From NCBI GenBank assembly GCA_964401835.1, contig CAYNZP010000005.1:1-64000 (forward strand): a stretch of 64,000 bases of DNA. The letters run 5' to 3'. Position numbers and translations under genes: made by a program. The notes beneath the pieces were generated by a model. The model did not search any database, was not told where the DNA came from, and was given only the letters and a program-made list of their open reading frames with translations. This DNA is from CAYNZP01 sp964401835. GTDB lineage: Bacteria > Planctomycetota > Phycisphaerae > SM23-33. This document shows positions 33,093-43,765 of this stretch, piece after piece; the stretch's first letter is position 1; each line of letters begins with the position of its first letter.

Positions 33093-34487
33093 CTAGAACT
33101 CTGCGGAGCGTGGTGTGCGGGGAAATGGAATAACATCGCGAATATTGGCCATTCCGGTGATAAATTGAATCGCGCGCTCAAGGCCCAGGCCGAAACCGGC
33201 GTGCGGAACTGTGCCGTAACGGCGCAAGTCCATATACCACCAGTAATCATCGCGGTTCATGCCCATTTCTTTCATCCGGGCCTCGAGCACATCTAAACGC
33301 TCTTCTCGCTGGGCCCCGCCGATGATTTCACCGACCTTGGGCACAAGCACATCCATGGCAGCGACGGTCTTGCCGTCGTCACTAAGGCGCATATAGAAAG
33401 GCTTTATGCTCGCTGGATAGTCGGTAACGATAACTGGCTTTTTGAACGTCTGCTCGGTCAGGAACCGCTCGTGCTCGGTCTGAAGGTCGCAGCCCCAGCC
33501 GACGGGAAATTCCCAGCTCTTGTGGGCATCTTCCAGCAGCTTGATTGCTTCTGTGTAGGTTATGCGGACAAAATCGCTGTCGGCGATATGAGTGAGGGTG
33601 TCGATTACGGTCTTGTCGATGCGATCGTTAAAAAATTTCATATCCTCTTGGCAGCGATCAAGGACAGTCGTGAAGATGAACTTTAAAAATTCCTCAGCCA
33701 GGTCCGCATCCGTCGCCAGATCCGCAAAAGCCATCTCCGGTTCGACCATCCAGAACTCCGCCAGATGTCTCGGCGTGTTGGAATCCTCCGCCCGGAACGT
33801 CGGAGCGAAGGTGTACACCTTACCCAAGGCGCACGCATAGGCCTCCGCTTCCAGCTGGCCGGATACCGTCAGATAAGTAGAACGGCCGAAGAAGTCCTGC
33901 TCGTAATCTATGGCGCCAGCCCCATCTTTTGGAGGTTCATCGTGATTTAATGTCGTCACACGGAACATCTGACCCGCACCCTCGCAGTCGCTGGCTGTGA
34001 TTATCGGCGTATGGATATAGACAAAACCCCTCGACTGGAAAAACTCGTGAATGGCCGCTGAAATTGCGCTACGGACCCTCATCACGGCGCCAAAAGTATT
34101 TGTCCTCGGCCGGAGGTGGGCTTGCGAACGAAGAAACTCAAACGTATGACGCTTGGGCTGAATTGGATAATTTTCGGCATCGACATCGCCAACCACCTCA
34201 ACGCCGGTTGCCTGCATTTCGACCCGCTGCCCCTTTGCCGGGCTTTCCTTAAGCACTCCGTTTACTATTAGCGATGCACCGCTATTGAGCTTTACGACCT
34301 GGTCTTCATAATTTGCCAGATCTTTATCGGCGACTATCTGAAGCGAGCCGAAACTCGAGCCGTCGTTGAGATTGATAAAGCTGAAACCGCCTTTACTGTG
34401 GCGGACGGTCTTGACCCAGCCGGCTACGACAATCTCTGTCCCAGCGGCCAGGTTCGCCAATACATCCCTGATTAAGGTTCTGTCCAT
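33093..34487 (-). CDS. asnS: Asparaginyl-tRNA synthetase
   Basis: A class IIb aminoacyl-tRNA synthetase charging tRNA-Asn. The N-terminal OB-fold anticodon domain (EIVVAGWVKTVRHSKGGFSFINLNDGS) is followed by the catalytic core with motif 2 FRAEDSNTPRHLAEFWMVEPEMAF and motif 3 GFGLGLERAIQFITG. The C-terminus VIPFPRTPRSAEF is AsnRS-typical. I chose the ATG at 34487, preceded by CAGGGA; a longer ORF adds 25 non-conserved residues. A 464-residue length is normal. Direct Asn charging means the gatCAB operon 3 kb away is needed mainly for Gln-tRNA, unless AsnRS is redundant. Confidence 0.95.
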   Translation of the reverse strand: MDRTLIRDVLANLAAGTEIVVAGWVKTVRHSKGGFSFINLNDGSSFGSLQIVADKDLANYEDQVVKLNSGASLIVNGVLKESPAKGQRVEMQATGVEVVGDVDAENYPIQPKRHTFEFLRSQAHLRPRTNTFGAVMRVRSAISAAIHEFFQSRGFVYIHTPIITASDCEGAGQMFRVTTLNHDEPPKDGAGAIDYEQDFFGRSTYLTVSGQLEAEAYACALGKVYTFAPTFRAEDSNTPRHLAEFWMVEPEMAFADLATDADLAEEFLKFIFTTVLDRCQEDMKFFNDRIDKTVIDTLTHIADSDFVRITYTEAIKLLEDAHKSWEFPVGWGCDLQTEHERFLTEQTFKKPVIVTDYPASIKPFYMRLSDDGKTVAAMDVLVPKVGEIIGGAQREERLDVLEARMKEMGMNRDDYWWYMDLRRYGTVPHAGFGLGLERAIQFITGMANIRDVIPFPRTPRSAEF

Positions 34488-34561
34488 AAGTCCCTGAAAC
34501 CTCCGTGTGAAATATAGCAACTTAGCGCCCTGAACAAAACACTGCTTCGGGGTCCTGGGCA

Positions 34562-34596
34562 AATAAAAAAGCCCGCGAAAAAGTTCACGGGCTTTG
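34562..34596 (-). terminator. rpmB intrinsic terminator
   Basis: AAAGCCCGCGAA and TTCACGGGCTTT form a stem with one wobble/mismatch and a 4-nt loop. It is followed on the minus strand by a run of T (GGGCTTTTTTATTT). It lies just past rpmB. Confidence 0.85.
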
Positions 34597-34616
34597 AAGG
34601 TTTGAATCTTGAGATA

Positions 34617-34880
34617 TTAAGTTTCGGATGTCTCTGGCGTATAGTTGCGTTTTGCTGGCTTTTCAATAAGGCCGCTTTTGATGGCCTTTGCCGAAACATT
34701 CAGGCGGACAACCCGCCCGTTAACCACGGCGCGAACTCTCTGCATGTTGGCCTTGAATTTACGTTTTGTCTTGCCGGTTATTTTTCGGCCGACACCACCA
34801 AGGTACTTGGCTTTACCGCGGCGTGAAACTGAATTGCCGCTGCTTGTTTTCTTTCCAGTAAGTGGACATACGCGAGGCAT
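34617..34880 (-). CDS. rpmB: 50S ribosomal protein L28
   Basis: An 87-residue basic protein of the large subunit. It opens PRVCPLTGKKTSSGNSVS, contains a single zinc-type Cys remnant and has the characteristic RRGKAKYLGGVGRKITGKTKRKFKANMQRV core and C-terminal RLNVSAKAIKSGLI. Clear AGGAG precedes the ATG. It is monocistronic with its own terminator. Confidence 0.96.
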   Translation of the reverse strand: MPRVCPLTGKKTSSGNSVSRRGKAKYLGGVGRKITGKTKRKFKANMQRVRAVVNGRVVRLNVSAKAIKSGLIEKPAKRNYTPETSET

Positions 34881-34975
34881 CTTTTAACTCCTGAAGTTTA
34901 TATTTTCTACAGCCTTAAATTTTGAGCCGGGTAGTTTAGGGTCGAACTCAAGATTATGCAAGGCCTATTTTTACA

Positions 34976-37018
34976 TTACTTTTCTTCTTCTTTTTCCTTC
35001 TTGGACGCAGCGACTATCTGCTGCTGGACGTTTCCAGGCACCGGCTCGTAGTGGCTCAGTTCCATCGTGTAGCTTCCCTGGCCACCAGTGGCCGACCGCA
35101 GCTGGCTGTTATACTGAGTTACCTCAGAAAGCGGAGCCTGGGCCTTAACAATCGCGATGTTACCCGGCATCATCTCCTGGCCGAGGATTCTTCCACGCTT
35201 GCCGGCAATATCACTGGCGATATCGCCCATAAAGCTTGCTGGTATAGTAACTTCCAAAATAACAATCGGCTCCAGCAGAGCTGGCTTGGCCTTTTCTACG
35301 GCGTCGACAAAGGCGTGCTTACCGGCAGCCTTAAAGGCCACTTCCTTGGAATCGACCGGGTGATGCTTGCCGTCATAGACGCTGACACGAATGTCCTGCA
35401 TCGGATAGCCGGCAATGGCTCCGTGCTGCAGAACTTCCTGAATGCCCTTCTCGATGGCCGGCAGATACTGACGCGGAATCGATTCGCCAAACAGATCGTT
35501 GACGAACTCGAAGCCGGCGCCACGCTCGAGGGGTTCAACCCGTAGGTAAACCTCGCCGAACTGACCCGCACCACCGGTCTGCTTCTTGTGGCGGTGATGG
35601 CCTTCTGCCTTGCCCATGATGGTTTCAAGATAAGGAATCTTGGGCGGTTTGGTATCAACTTCCAGATCGAAACGTTCTTTCATCTTGGTCAGGATTATCC
35701 GCAGATGCAGGTCGCCGATGCCGGAGATGACCGTTTCGTTGGTCTGATTGTCACGGCCTGCGGCAAATGTCGGATCTTCGTCGGTCAGCTTGGAAAGAGC
35801 GCCGGAAATCTTCTGTTCGTCGCCGCGGCTTTTCGGCGTAACAGCCAATGAATACATCGGCGTCGGACTCGGAGGCATCTTGCGGTACATAACCTGCTGG
35901 TCGCAACGAAGAACGTCGCCGTACTGTATTTCCTCGACTTTAGCCAGTGCGATGATGTCGCCGGCGATGGCCTTTTTGGCTTCCTGGGTTTCTTTGCCCT
36001 GAACTTTAAACAGGTGGCCGATTTTGGCTGCTTTTTTCTCGTCGCGAAGCAGATAAGCAGTGTCCGGGGTTACGGTTCCCTGGAGAACACGAATCCAGGC
36101 GAGTTTTCCGACGAACGGGTCGCTAGTGATCTTGAACGCCTGGCCAATAAAAGGCTTGGCGGGGTCAGCCACAATTTCAATTTCCTCAGCCTCTTCGCCA
36201 GTAGCATTGCTGACGGGCCTGGGAGTAACATCTACCGGAGATGGGAAATATTTTGCAACCGCTTCGAGAAGCTCTGTAACGCCAACTTCACTCTTGGCAG
36301 CGGTGAACAGGACCGGAATGACGGTTCCAGCGACCATCGCATTGGCGAAAGCGGCAGATAGTTTTTCTGGGGAAACTTCTTCACCGCCGAGGTAGGATTC
36401 CATGAGCTGCTCGTCTGCCTCGACGATATTCTCGATAAGCTCCATGTGCGCGGCTCCGACATCGCCAAAATCGGCATCGCCGGATTCATTGGCAAAACAA
36501 TTGACAACAGACTTCCCGCCACCGGCCGGGAGGTTCATCGGTTTGCAGGTCTGGCCGAAAGTCTCGGTAATCTCGCCAAGAAGACGGCCGGGATCGATAT
36601 TGTCGCTGTCGATTTTGTTAACTACGATAGCCACGGGCAACTTCTGGTCCTGGGCAAGCTTCAAAAGCCGGCGCGAGTTAACTTCGATACCAGCTGTGGC
36701 AGATATAACCACCACCGCCACGTCCGCACCTCCAAGTGCACATGTCGCACCACCGATAAAGTCCGGATAGCCAGGAGCGTCAATTATATTAATGGTCTTG
36801 CCGTCATGATCCAAATGGGCTGCGGAGGGGTCTACTGAATGCTTACGGTCCTTCTCGATGTCGGTGTAGTCCATGTGGCTGGTGCCGTCATCGACAGAGC
36901 CGAACCGCCCTGTAACCTTGCCAGCGTGCAGCATAGCCTCGGCAAGCGTTGTCTTACCAGAGCCGCCATGGCCGAGAAGAACGATATTCCTGAAATCCTG
37001 TGGTTTTGAAGCTGGCAT
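34976..37018 (-). CDS. Elongation factor G-like translational GTPase
   Basis: A 680-residue translation-factor GTPase with the five-domain EF-G layout. G1 is LLGHGGSGKTTLAEAML, G3 is IIDAPGYPDFIGG, G4 is VVNKID. Domain III-V motifs are present (ISGIGDLHLRIILTKM and the C-terminal GQGSYTMELSHYEPVP). It belongs to the EF-G-like/EF-G2 branch rather than canonical FusA: G1 reads HGGSGKT instead of HIDAGKT and G3 reads DAPGYPDF instead of DTPGHVDF. This group often lacks full translocation activity, so the role is uncertain. GGAGAAG precedes the ATG. A separate true fusA is expected elsewhere. Confidence 0.9.
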   Translation of the reverse strand: MPASKPQDFRNIVLLGHGGSGKTTLAEAMLHAGKVTGRFGSVDDGTSHMDYTDIEKDRKHSVDPSAAHLDHDGKTINIIDAPGYPDFIGGATCALGGADVAVVVISATAGIEVNSRRLLKLAQDQKLPVAIVVNKIDSDNIDPGRLLGEITETFGQTCKPMNLPAGGGKSVVNCFANESGDADFGDVGAAHMELIENIVEADEQLMESYLGGEEVSPEKLSAAFANAMVAGTVIPVLFTAAKSEVGVTELLEAVAKYFPSPVDVTPRPVSNATGEEAEEIEIVADPAKPFIGQAFKITSDPFVGKLAWIRVLQGTVTPDTAYLLRDEKKAAKIGHLFKVQGKETQEAKKAIAGDIIALAKVEEIQYGDVLRCDQQVMYRKMPPSPTPMYSLAVTPKSRGDEQKISGALSKLTDEDPTFAAGRDNQTNETVISGIGDLHLRIILTKMKERFDLEVDTKPPKIPYLETIMGKAEGHHRHKKQTGGAGQFGEVYLRVEPLERGAGFEFVNDLFGESIPRQYLPAIEKGIQEVLQHGAIAGYPMQDIRVSVYDGKHHPVDSKEVAFKAAGKHAFVDAVEKAKPALLEPIVILEVTIPASFMGDIASDIAGKRGRILGQEMMPGNIAIVKAQAPLSEVTQYNSQLRSATGGQGSYTMELSHYEPVPGNVQQQIVAASKKEKEEEK

Positions 37019-37215
37019 AATCTTCTCCAGATAATCTAATTACAATAAATAGCAATGAAACCGCCCCGACATCGCGAAACGGCAGTCAAAGAATCGTCCA
37101 ATATAAGAATTTGGAGGGTTCTGGCAAGGGAAATTCACAGGCCATTGAAGCTAAATGTCGCACGGGCTGGGGAAATATCCGGTTGGAGTGATAGATTTTG
37201 AGAGAAAGTGAATTA

Positions 37216-37443
37216 CTATCTCTGGCGGAAGACGATCCTGCCCTTGGTCAGGTCGTACGGGCTAAGCTGGACCAGCACCTTGTCGCCGGGAGTAATGCGG
37301 ATATAGTGCCTGCGCATCTTGCCGGAAATGTGGCCGATTATCTCGTGCTTCTTCTCGCCAACCTCGATCTCGAGGCGGAACATAGCGTTCGGCAACGATG
37401 CCTTGACGAGAGCTTCCAGTTCAATTACTTCGCCTTTTGCCAT
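37216..37443 (-). CDS. infA: Translation initiation factor IF-1
   Basis: A 75-residue single OB-fold protein that blocks the ribosomal A site during initiation. The sequence MAKGEVIELEALVKASLPNA and the block GHISGKMRRHYIRITPGDKVLVQLSPYDLTKGRI are unmistakable. AAAGG lies upstream of the ATG. It is not in a ribosomal operon here; its neighbours are the EF-G-like gene downstream and the divergent gatCAB operon. Confidence 0.97.
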   Translation of the reverse strand: MAKGEVIELEALVKASLPNAMFRLEIEVGEKKHEIIGHISGKMRRHYIRITPGDKVLVQLSPYDLTKGRIVFRQR

Positions 37444-37641
37444 AAAAAACCTTTTTGAAAATCCGCTTAAAAAAGCTCCAAAAATACTTTTAAGCGTCTA
37501 TACATAAGTATTACATCGACTAAATGCAACGTAAACCTAGGTAAAATATGAATTCTTCATTGCCACCGGGGTGACTTTAGCCAATGATTATAGTTTAATC
37601 ACAGCCAGCTTTTCCCCGGGAACATTGATGGGAGCCGGATA

Positions 37642-37944
37642 ATGGCAGAAAAAATTGATGCAGACAAGGTTCGACACATTGGAAAACTCAGCCGAATCGA
37701 ACTGACTGACGAACAGGTCGATCAGTTCGGGCAGCAGCTATCCGACATTCTGGTCTACTTCGATAAATTGCAGGAGCTGGACACGGAAAATGTCGAGCCG
37801 ATGGTACATGCGGTCGAGCTATCAAACGTGTTGGCTGAAGATGAACTCCGCCAGTCGCTTTCCCCTGCTGATGCTCTGGCTAACGCGCCCGACCGCGACG
37901 GTGACTTCTTCAAAGTACCAAAGGTAATCGGAGATTCTCAGTGA
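37642..37944 (+). CDS. gatC: Glu-tRNA(Gln) amidotransferase subunit C
   Basis: A 100-residue helical subunit that wraps GatA and GatB. Typical features are VRHIGKLSRIELTDEQVDQFGQQLSDILVYFDKLQELDTENVEPM and the C-terminal FFKVPKVI. GGGAGCCGG precedes the ATG. It is the first gene of the gatCAB operon, overlapping gatA by 4 nt, so stoichiometric coupled translation is expected. Its start is about 200 nt from infA, on the opposite strand. Confidence 0.95.
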   Translation: MAEKIDADKVRHIGKLSRIELTDEQVDQFGQQLSDILVYFDKLQELDTENVEPMVHAVELSNVLAEDELRQSLSPADALANAPDRDGDFFKVPKVIGDSQ

Positions 37945-39445
37945 GTCAGATAAACGAACTTTCAGCCCTCGAGCTCCGCGACGCGATTGCAGCTGGCGAA
38001 GTTTCAGCCACCCAGGCCGCGAAAGAATATCTTGAGGCAATAGAAAAACACGATCCGCAGGTATCTGCATATAACGAAGTTTTTACCGACCGCGCGATAG
38101 AGCAGGCCAAACAGGTCGACTCCAGACGCCAAGCCGGCGAAAAGCTTGGTCCTCTCGCCGGGCTGCCCATAGCACTCAAAGACAACATGTGCACCACCTA
38201 TGGCAAGACAAGTTGCTCGTCGAAGATTCTTGCTGATTTTCAGGCCCCCTATATGTCGACGGCCGCTGCGAAACTCGAAGAAGCTGGCGCGGTAATAATC
38301 GGCAAGACGAACCTGGATGAATTCGCAATGGGCTCTTCTACGGAAAACAGTGGACTCAAGCCAACCCGCAATCCATGGGACACGCAGCGGGTTCCTGGCG
38401 GGTCTTCGGGCGGGTCGGCTGCGGCAGTAGCAGCCAGACTTTGCGCAGCATCTCTCGGAAGCGATACCGGCGGTTCTATCCGTCAGCCGGCTGCTTTTTG
38501 CGGCGTTGTCGGCTTCAAGCCAACATATGGACGCGTGAGCAGATATGGCCTGGTCGCATACGGCAGCAGCCTCGACCAGATTGGCCCGATGACACAGACG
38601 GTTGCCGATGCAGCACTGCTGAGCGGGGTAATTGCCGGTTACGACTGCAAAGATTCCACATCAGTCCCGAAAGACGTGCCGGATTATCTGGCCAATATCG
38701 AAACGCCAATCGAAAATCTGCGCATCGGCCTGCCGAAAGAGTTTTACTCCGACGCGTTGGACCCGGCAATAAACGAATCAATACACACAGCTGCCGAGGC
38801 ATACAAATCGGCGGGAGCGGAAGTAATCGAAGTTTCGCTACCCCACAGCCGAATCGACCGCGACGAAAACGGCGACTTGAGCTCATTTGCCGTCGCGTGC
38901 TATTACATCGTCGCCATGGCTGAGGCATCCAGCAATCTCGCCCGCTACGACGGCGTACATTACGGCCATCGCACTACCGAGCAGGTGGGCGACATTATCG
39001 AGCTTTACTCGAAATCGCGTGCTGAGGGTTTCGGCGAAGAGGTCAAACGCCGGATAATGCTCGGAACTTACACGCTCTCGGCTGGCTATTACGACGCGTA
39101 CTACAACAAGGCGTTGAAGGTCCGCCGGCTGATTAAAAACGACTTTGACGCCGCCTTTGAAAAGTGCGACGTCCTTCTGTGCCCCGCAACGCCGACAACA
39201 GCCTTTAATATTGGCGAAAAATCTGACGACCCGCTGACGATGTACCTAGCCGATATTTACACCATCAGCGTAAACCTTGCCGGCCTGCCGGGCCTGTCGA
39301 TACCTGCTGGGCTCAGCGACCAGGGCCTGCCCATCGGCATGCAGCTGGTCGGGCCGGTCTTTAGCGAGGAAAAACTCCTGCGGGCTGCGAGAATGTATGA
39401 AAAGATATCCGGCGTAATGAAACTCACACCTGAAATGGTGAAAAA

Positions 39446-39449
<4 letters not shown>
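37941..39449 (+). CDS. gatA: Glu-tRNA(Gln)/Asp-tRNA(Asn) amidotransferase subunit A
   Basis: An amidase-signature subunit that liberates ammonia from glutamine for GatB. The catalytic triad is readable: Lys near 78 in PIALKDNMCT, cis-Ser near 153 in PGGSSGGSAAAVAA and nucleophile Ser near 177 in SDTGGSIRQPAAFCG. Downstream GFKPTYGRVSRYGLVAYGSSLDQIGP and the C-terminal NLAGLPGLSIPAG are GatA-specific. The start is GTG, inside the gatC stop overlap, and its stop overlaps the gatB ATG by 4 nt. At 502 residues it has the usual length. Confidence 0.97.
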
Positions 39450-40924
<1,475 letters not shown>

Positions 40925-41024
40925 GGCCTTCTCTACCAAAAAATTGTTGAGTTCAGCCACCCGTTAGAGGATACTTCGAGTCCTGTAATTGCGGTTTTTG
41001 TATTGAAATACGAGGAGTTATCGA

Positions 41025-42401
41025 ATGGCACGTGTGGTTCCACAACGCCCAGGTCCGCCCTACCTGCTTATCGTTGTAATTTTCTTATTCCTGATTTCGA
41101 CTATATTTGCGGTTCTGCTATATATCGAAAAGGATAAAGCCCAGAAGGCAAATGCCGAACTGGAAAGCTCTCTGGCAAAATATGCAACCGCTCAGGAACG
41201 ACGCGGACTGGATAGCATGTTCCGTACCTACGATACTTCCCGGCCCAAAAAGACGGTCGTAGGTCAGTTCAACGAACAGGTAAAAGAGTTGTCCAAGGCG
41301 ATAACCGGAACAGAAGCAGACTACGAAGAAACTTCCGCTAAGATAACGTCCTTACAGGAAAAGATAAAGGACACCCGCGGACTTATCGCACAAGTTTCTG
41401 GGGCCAATGATCTTTTAGCCCAAAAACAAAAAGAAATTGACGACCTCAAGAGCGATGTTAACTCTTTCCGCCAGGAACTGAAAATTGCATCTGATACATC
41501 TCAAGCCAACCTGGCAACGCAATCTCAGCAGTCTGAACAATACAAGCAGCAGATAAACGAACTGGAACGAAAGTTGCAGCAGGAGCACGACAGCTATCTC
41601 AAGCAATTGCAACAAGCCAGGACTGACTGGCAAAAGCGGCGGGACGAGCTTTACAAGCAAAACGCTCTCCATGCCACAAAAATTAACGAGCTTGAAGATG
41701 AAACCCGTAAATTAAAGGACAAAATCGCTCAGCTCATGAAGAGTGGCCGAGGCGAAGACGGCATCGAAGGTATCGCCCCACACCAGGTTCGAGTCGATGG
41801 CATGATTCTCAAAATGCTTGACGAAGCCGGCGTGTGCTACATCAATATAGGCTTGAAAGACCGCGTAACGCCTGGCCTGACCTTCAGTATATATCCTGGT
41901 GGCGGGATTCCAGAATCCGGTGAGGGTAAGGGGATGCTTGTGGTTTCAAAAGTAAGTGAGAATATCAGCGAGTGCAGGATAACCGAGTTCAAAAAGGAAG
42001 ATCCAATCAATGAAGGCGACCAGATCGCCAACCTCGCATACGATGCAATGCGGAGTTATAAATTCGTGGTCGAGGGGGAATTCGACCTGCATAATACCGG
42101 TAAAGCCTCAGCCATCGGCGCCGAAGAGGTCAAGACACTCATCACGCGTTTTGGCGGTACCGTCTCCGAAGAGGTGAGTATTGACACGGACTTCATCGTC
42201 ATCGGCAAAGAGCCTACTCGCCCGCCCGAACCAGCAGAGACTGCTCCGCCGACAGTGTGGGCTGCATATAACGAGCAGGTGAAGGTTTTCGATCGCTTTG
42301 CCAATGTTAAGGAACTGGCAGGGAACCTGCAGATTCCGATCCTCAACACAAATCGCTTCGTAGCGTTCGTCGGTTATTGTCCGGCAGCGGAAGTAGATTG
42401 A
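41025..42401 (+). CDS. Membrane-anchored coiled-coil protein with BRCT-like C-terminal domain
   Basis: A 458-residue protein with one N-terminal membrane helix (YLLIVVIFLFLISTIFAVLLY, about 13-33). A long coiled coil of heptads rich in Gln, Glu, Lys and Leu follows (about 40-245). Next is a compact beta-rich domain (VRVDGMILKMLDEAGVCYINIGLKDRV; about 250-345). The final ~100 residues resemble a BRCT fold (FVVEGEFDL, TLITRFGGTVSEEVSIDTDFIVIGKEP), the pattern of DNA-ligase-type BRCT domains. I know no characterised member. GAGGAG precedes the ATG and a strong terminator follows. The BRCT match is by eye and needs a profile check. Confidence 0.78.
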   Translation: MARVVPQRPGPPYLLIVVIFLFLISTIFAVLLYIEKDKAQKANAELESSLAKYATAQERRGLDSMFRTYDTSRPKKTVVGQFNEQVKELSKAITGTEADYEETSAKITSLQEKIKDTRGLIAQVSGANDLLAQKQKEIDDLKSDVNSFRQELKIASDTSQANLATQSQQSEQYKQQINELERKLQQEHDSYLKQLQQARTDWQKRRDELYKQNALHATKINELEDETRKLKDKIAQLMKSGRGEDGIEGIAPHQVRVDGMILKMLDEAGVCYINIGLKDRVTPGLTFSIYPGGGIPESGEGKGMLVVSKVSENISECRITEFKKEDPINEGDQIANLAYDAMRSYKFVVEGEFDLHNTGKASAIGAEEVKTLITRFGGTVSEEVSIDTDFIVIGKEPTRPPEPAETAPPTVWAAYNEQVKVFDRFANVKELAGNLQIPILNTNRFVAFVGYCPAAEVD

Positions 42402-42428
42402 CCAAGCCTGCCACACATTAAAACCCCC

Positions 42429-42459
42429 GGGCGGTGCCGACATGGTGCCGCCCTTTTTT
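42429..42459 (+). terminator. Intrinsic terminator after the BRCT-like gene
   Basis: GGGCGGTGCC / GGTGCCGCCC form a 10-bp stem with two central G-U wobbles around loop GACAT. Six T follow (42454-42459). It separates this gene from the aminotransferase. Confidence 0.88.
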
Positions 42460-42561
42460 ATACCCAATATCAAAACCCGGTTGACAATCCAGGAACTCTC
42501 TGTAACTTAGGAAAATCTGTTTCTTTTGAAATTCAATGCTGAATTAATTGAGGATAATGCA

Positions 42562-43746
42562 ATGAAACTTTCTGACCGTATATCTTGCGTCGCCGCCAGT
42601 GCAACTATCGCCATCACTACCCGTGCAAAGGAAATGCAGGCTGAGGGAATCGACGTAGTAAGCTTCGGTGCCGGTGAGCCCGACTTTGACACGCCGGATT
42701 TCATCAAGCAGGCAGCCAAAGAAGCTTTGGATGCAGGCGATACTAAATACAATCCAAAGAGTGGAAAGAAGCTGCAAAAGGCCATTGCAGACAAACTCGC
42801 CAAAGAAAATAACATCAACGTCGAACCGAGTCAGGTCGTCGTAACATTCGGCGGCAAGCACGCGATTTACGATGTCTGCCAGGTCCTTATCAACCCGGGC
42901 GACAAGGTTCTTCTGCCGGCCCCCTACTGGGTCAGCTATACCGAAATGATTAAACTCGCCGGCGGCGAACCGGTTATCCTGGAAACTTCTCCTGAATCGA
43001 ATTTCAAGATTACCCCGCAGCAGATTCTCGATTCCGGCAAAGACGCAAAAGGGATTATCATTAACTCGCCGTCAAACCCGACCGGCAGTACATATACTCC
43101 CCAGGAGCTTGCAGCATTGGCCGAGGCGGTGTTAGAGGCCGACCTTTTTGTTATCTCAGATGAGATTTATGAAAAACTCATCTATGGCGACACGAAGTTT
43201 GTTTCCTTCGCAGCCCTTGACGAGCGTCTTTCCGAGCGTACGGTGACGGTAAACGGCTTGGCAAAGACATTCTCCATGACCGGCTGGCGGCTCGGATGGG
43301 CGGCTGGTCCTAAAGACGTCATCGGCGCCATTCGCAGACTCATGAGCCACGAGACAACCAACCCGGTAAGCTTTGCTCAAGCAGGCGCCCTGGCTGCATA
43401 TACCGACCCGCAAGCCGCCAAGGCTGTGGAGTCCATGCGTAAGGAATTCGAGAAGCGAGGCAAGCACATGGCCGAGCGTCTCAACGCCATCGACGGCGTC
43501 AAATGCAATCAGCCGACCGGTGCGTTTTACTGCTTCCCTGACGTCAGCAGCCATTATGAAAAAACGCTGGCCGGCGTTGAGGTTAACGATTCCATGAGTT
43601 TCGCCAAGGCTGCCCTTGAAGGGGTAAAGGTCGCAATAGTGCCCGGTTCGGCCTTCGGCGAGGATAAGTGCGTACGCCTGAGCTTCGCCACAAGCCTTGA
43701 AAACATCAACAAGGGCATCGACCGACTGGAAGAGCTTTTAAAATAA
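42562..43746 (+). CDS. PLP-dependent aspartate/aromatic aminotransferase (class I)
   Basis: A 394-residue fold-type I aminotransferase of subgroup Ib. Features: SFGAGEPDFDTPDFI near the N-terminus, TFGGKHAIYDVCQ, INSPSNPTGSTY with the cofactor Asn, SDEIYEKLIYG with the PLP Asp, and catalytic Lys near 234 in NGLAKTFSMTGWRLGW. The C-terminal Arg for the substrate carboxylate is in VRLSFATS. Aspartate:2-oxoglutarate specificity is the usual annotation, but prephenate or other activities occur in this group. I chose the ATG at 42562, with GAGGA upstream; 12 further in-frame residues are unlikely. It converges with the TPR gene. Confidence 0.93.
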   Translation: MKLSDRISCVAASATIAITTRAKEMQAEGIDVVSFGAGEPDFDTPDFIKQAAKEALDAGDTKYNPKSGKKLQKAIADKLAKENNINVEPSQVVVTFGGKHAIYDVCQVLINPGDKVLLPAPYWVSYTEMIKLAGGEPVILETSPESNFKITPQQILDSGKDAKGIIINSPSNPTGSTYTPQELAALAEAVLEADLFVISDEIYEKLIYGDTKFVSFAALDERLSERTVTVNGLAKTFSMTGWRLGWAAGPKDVIGAIRRLMSHETTNPVSFAQAGALAAYTDPQAAKAVESMRKEFEKRGKHMAERLNAIDGVKCNQPTGAFYCFPDVSSHYEKTLAGVEVNDSMSFAKAALEGVKVAIVPGSAFGEDKCVRLSFATSLENINKGIDRLEELLK

Positions 43747-43765
43747 TTCTTACGGCCGGCAAGTG

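Noticed and set aside
34488..34562. 25-residue extension of AsnRS
   Set aside because: Not conserved in type, no ribosome site, and a good start with CAGGGA exists at 34487.
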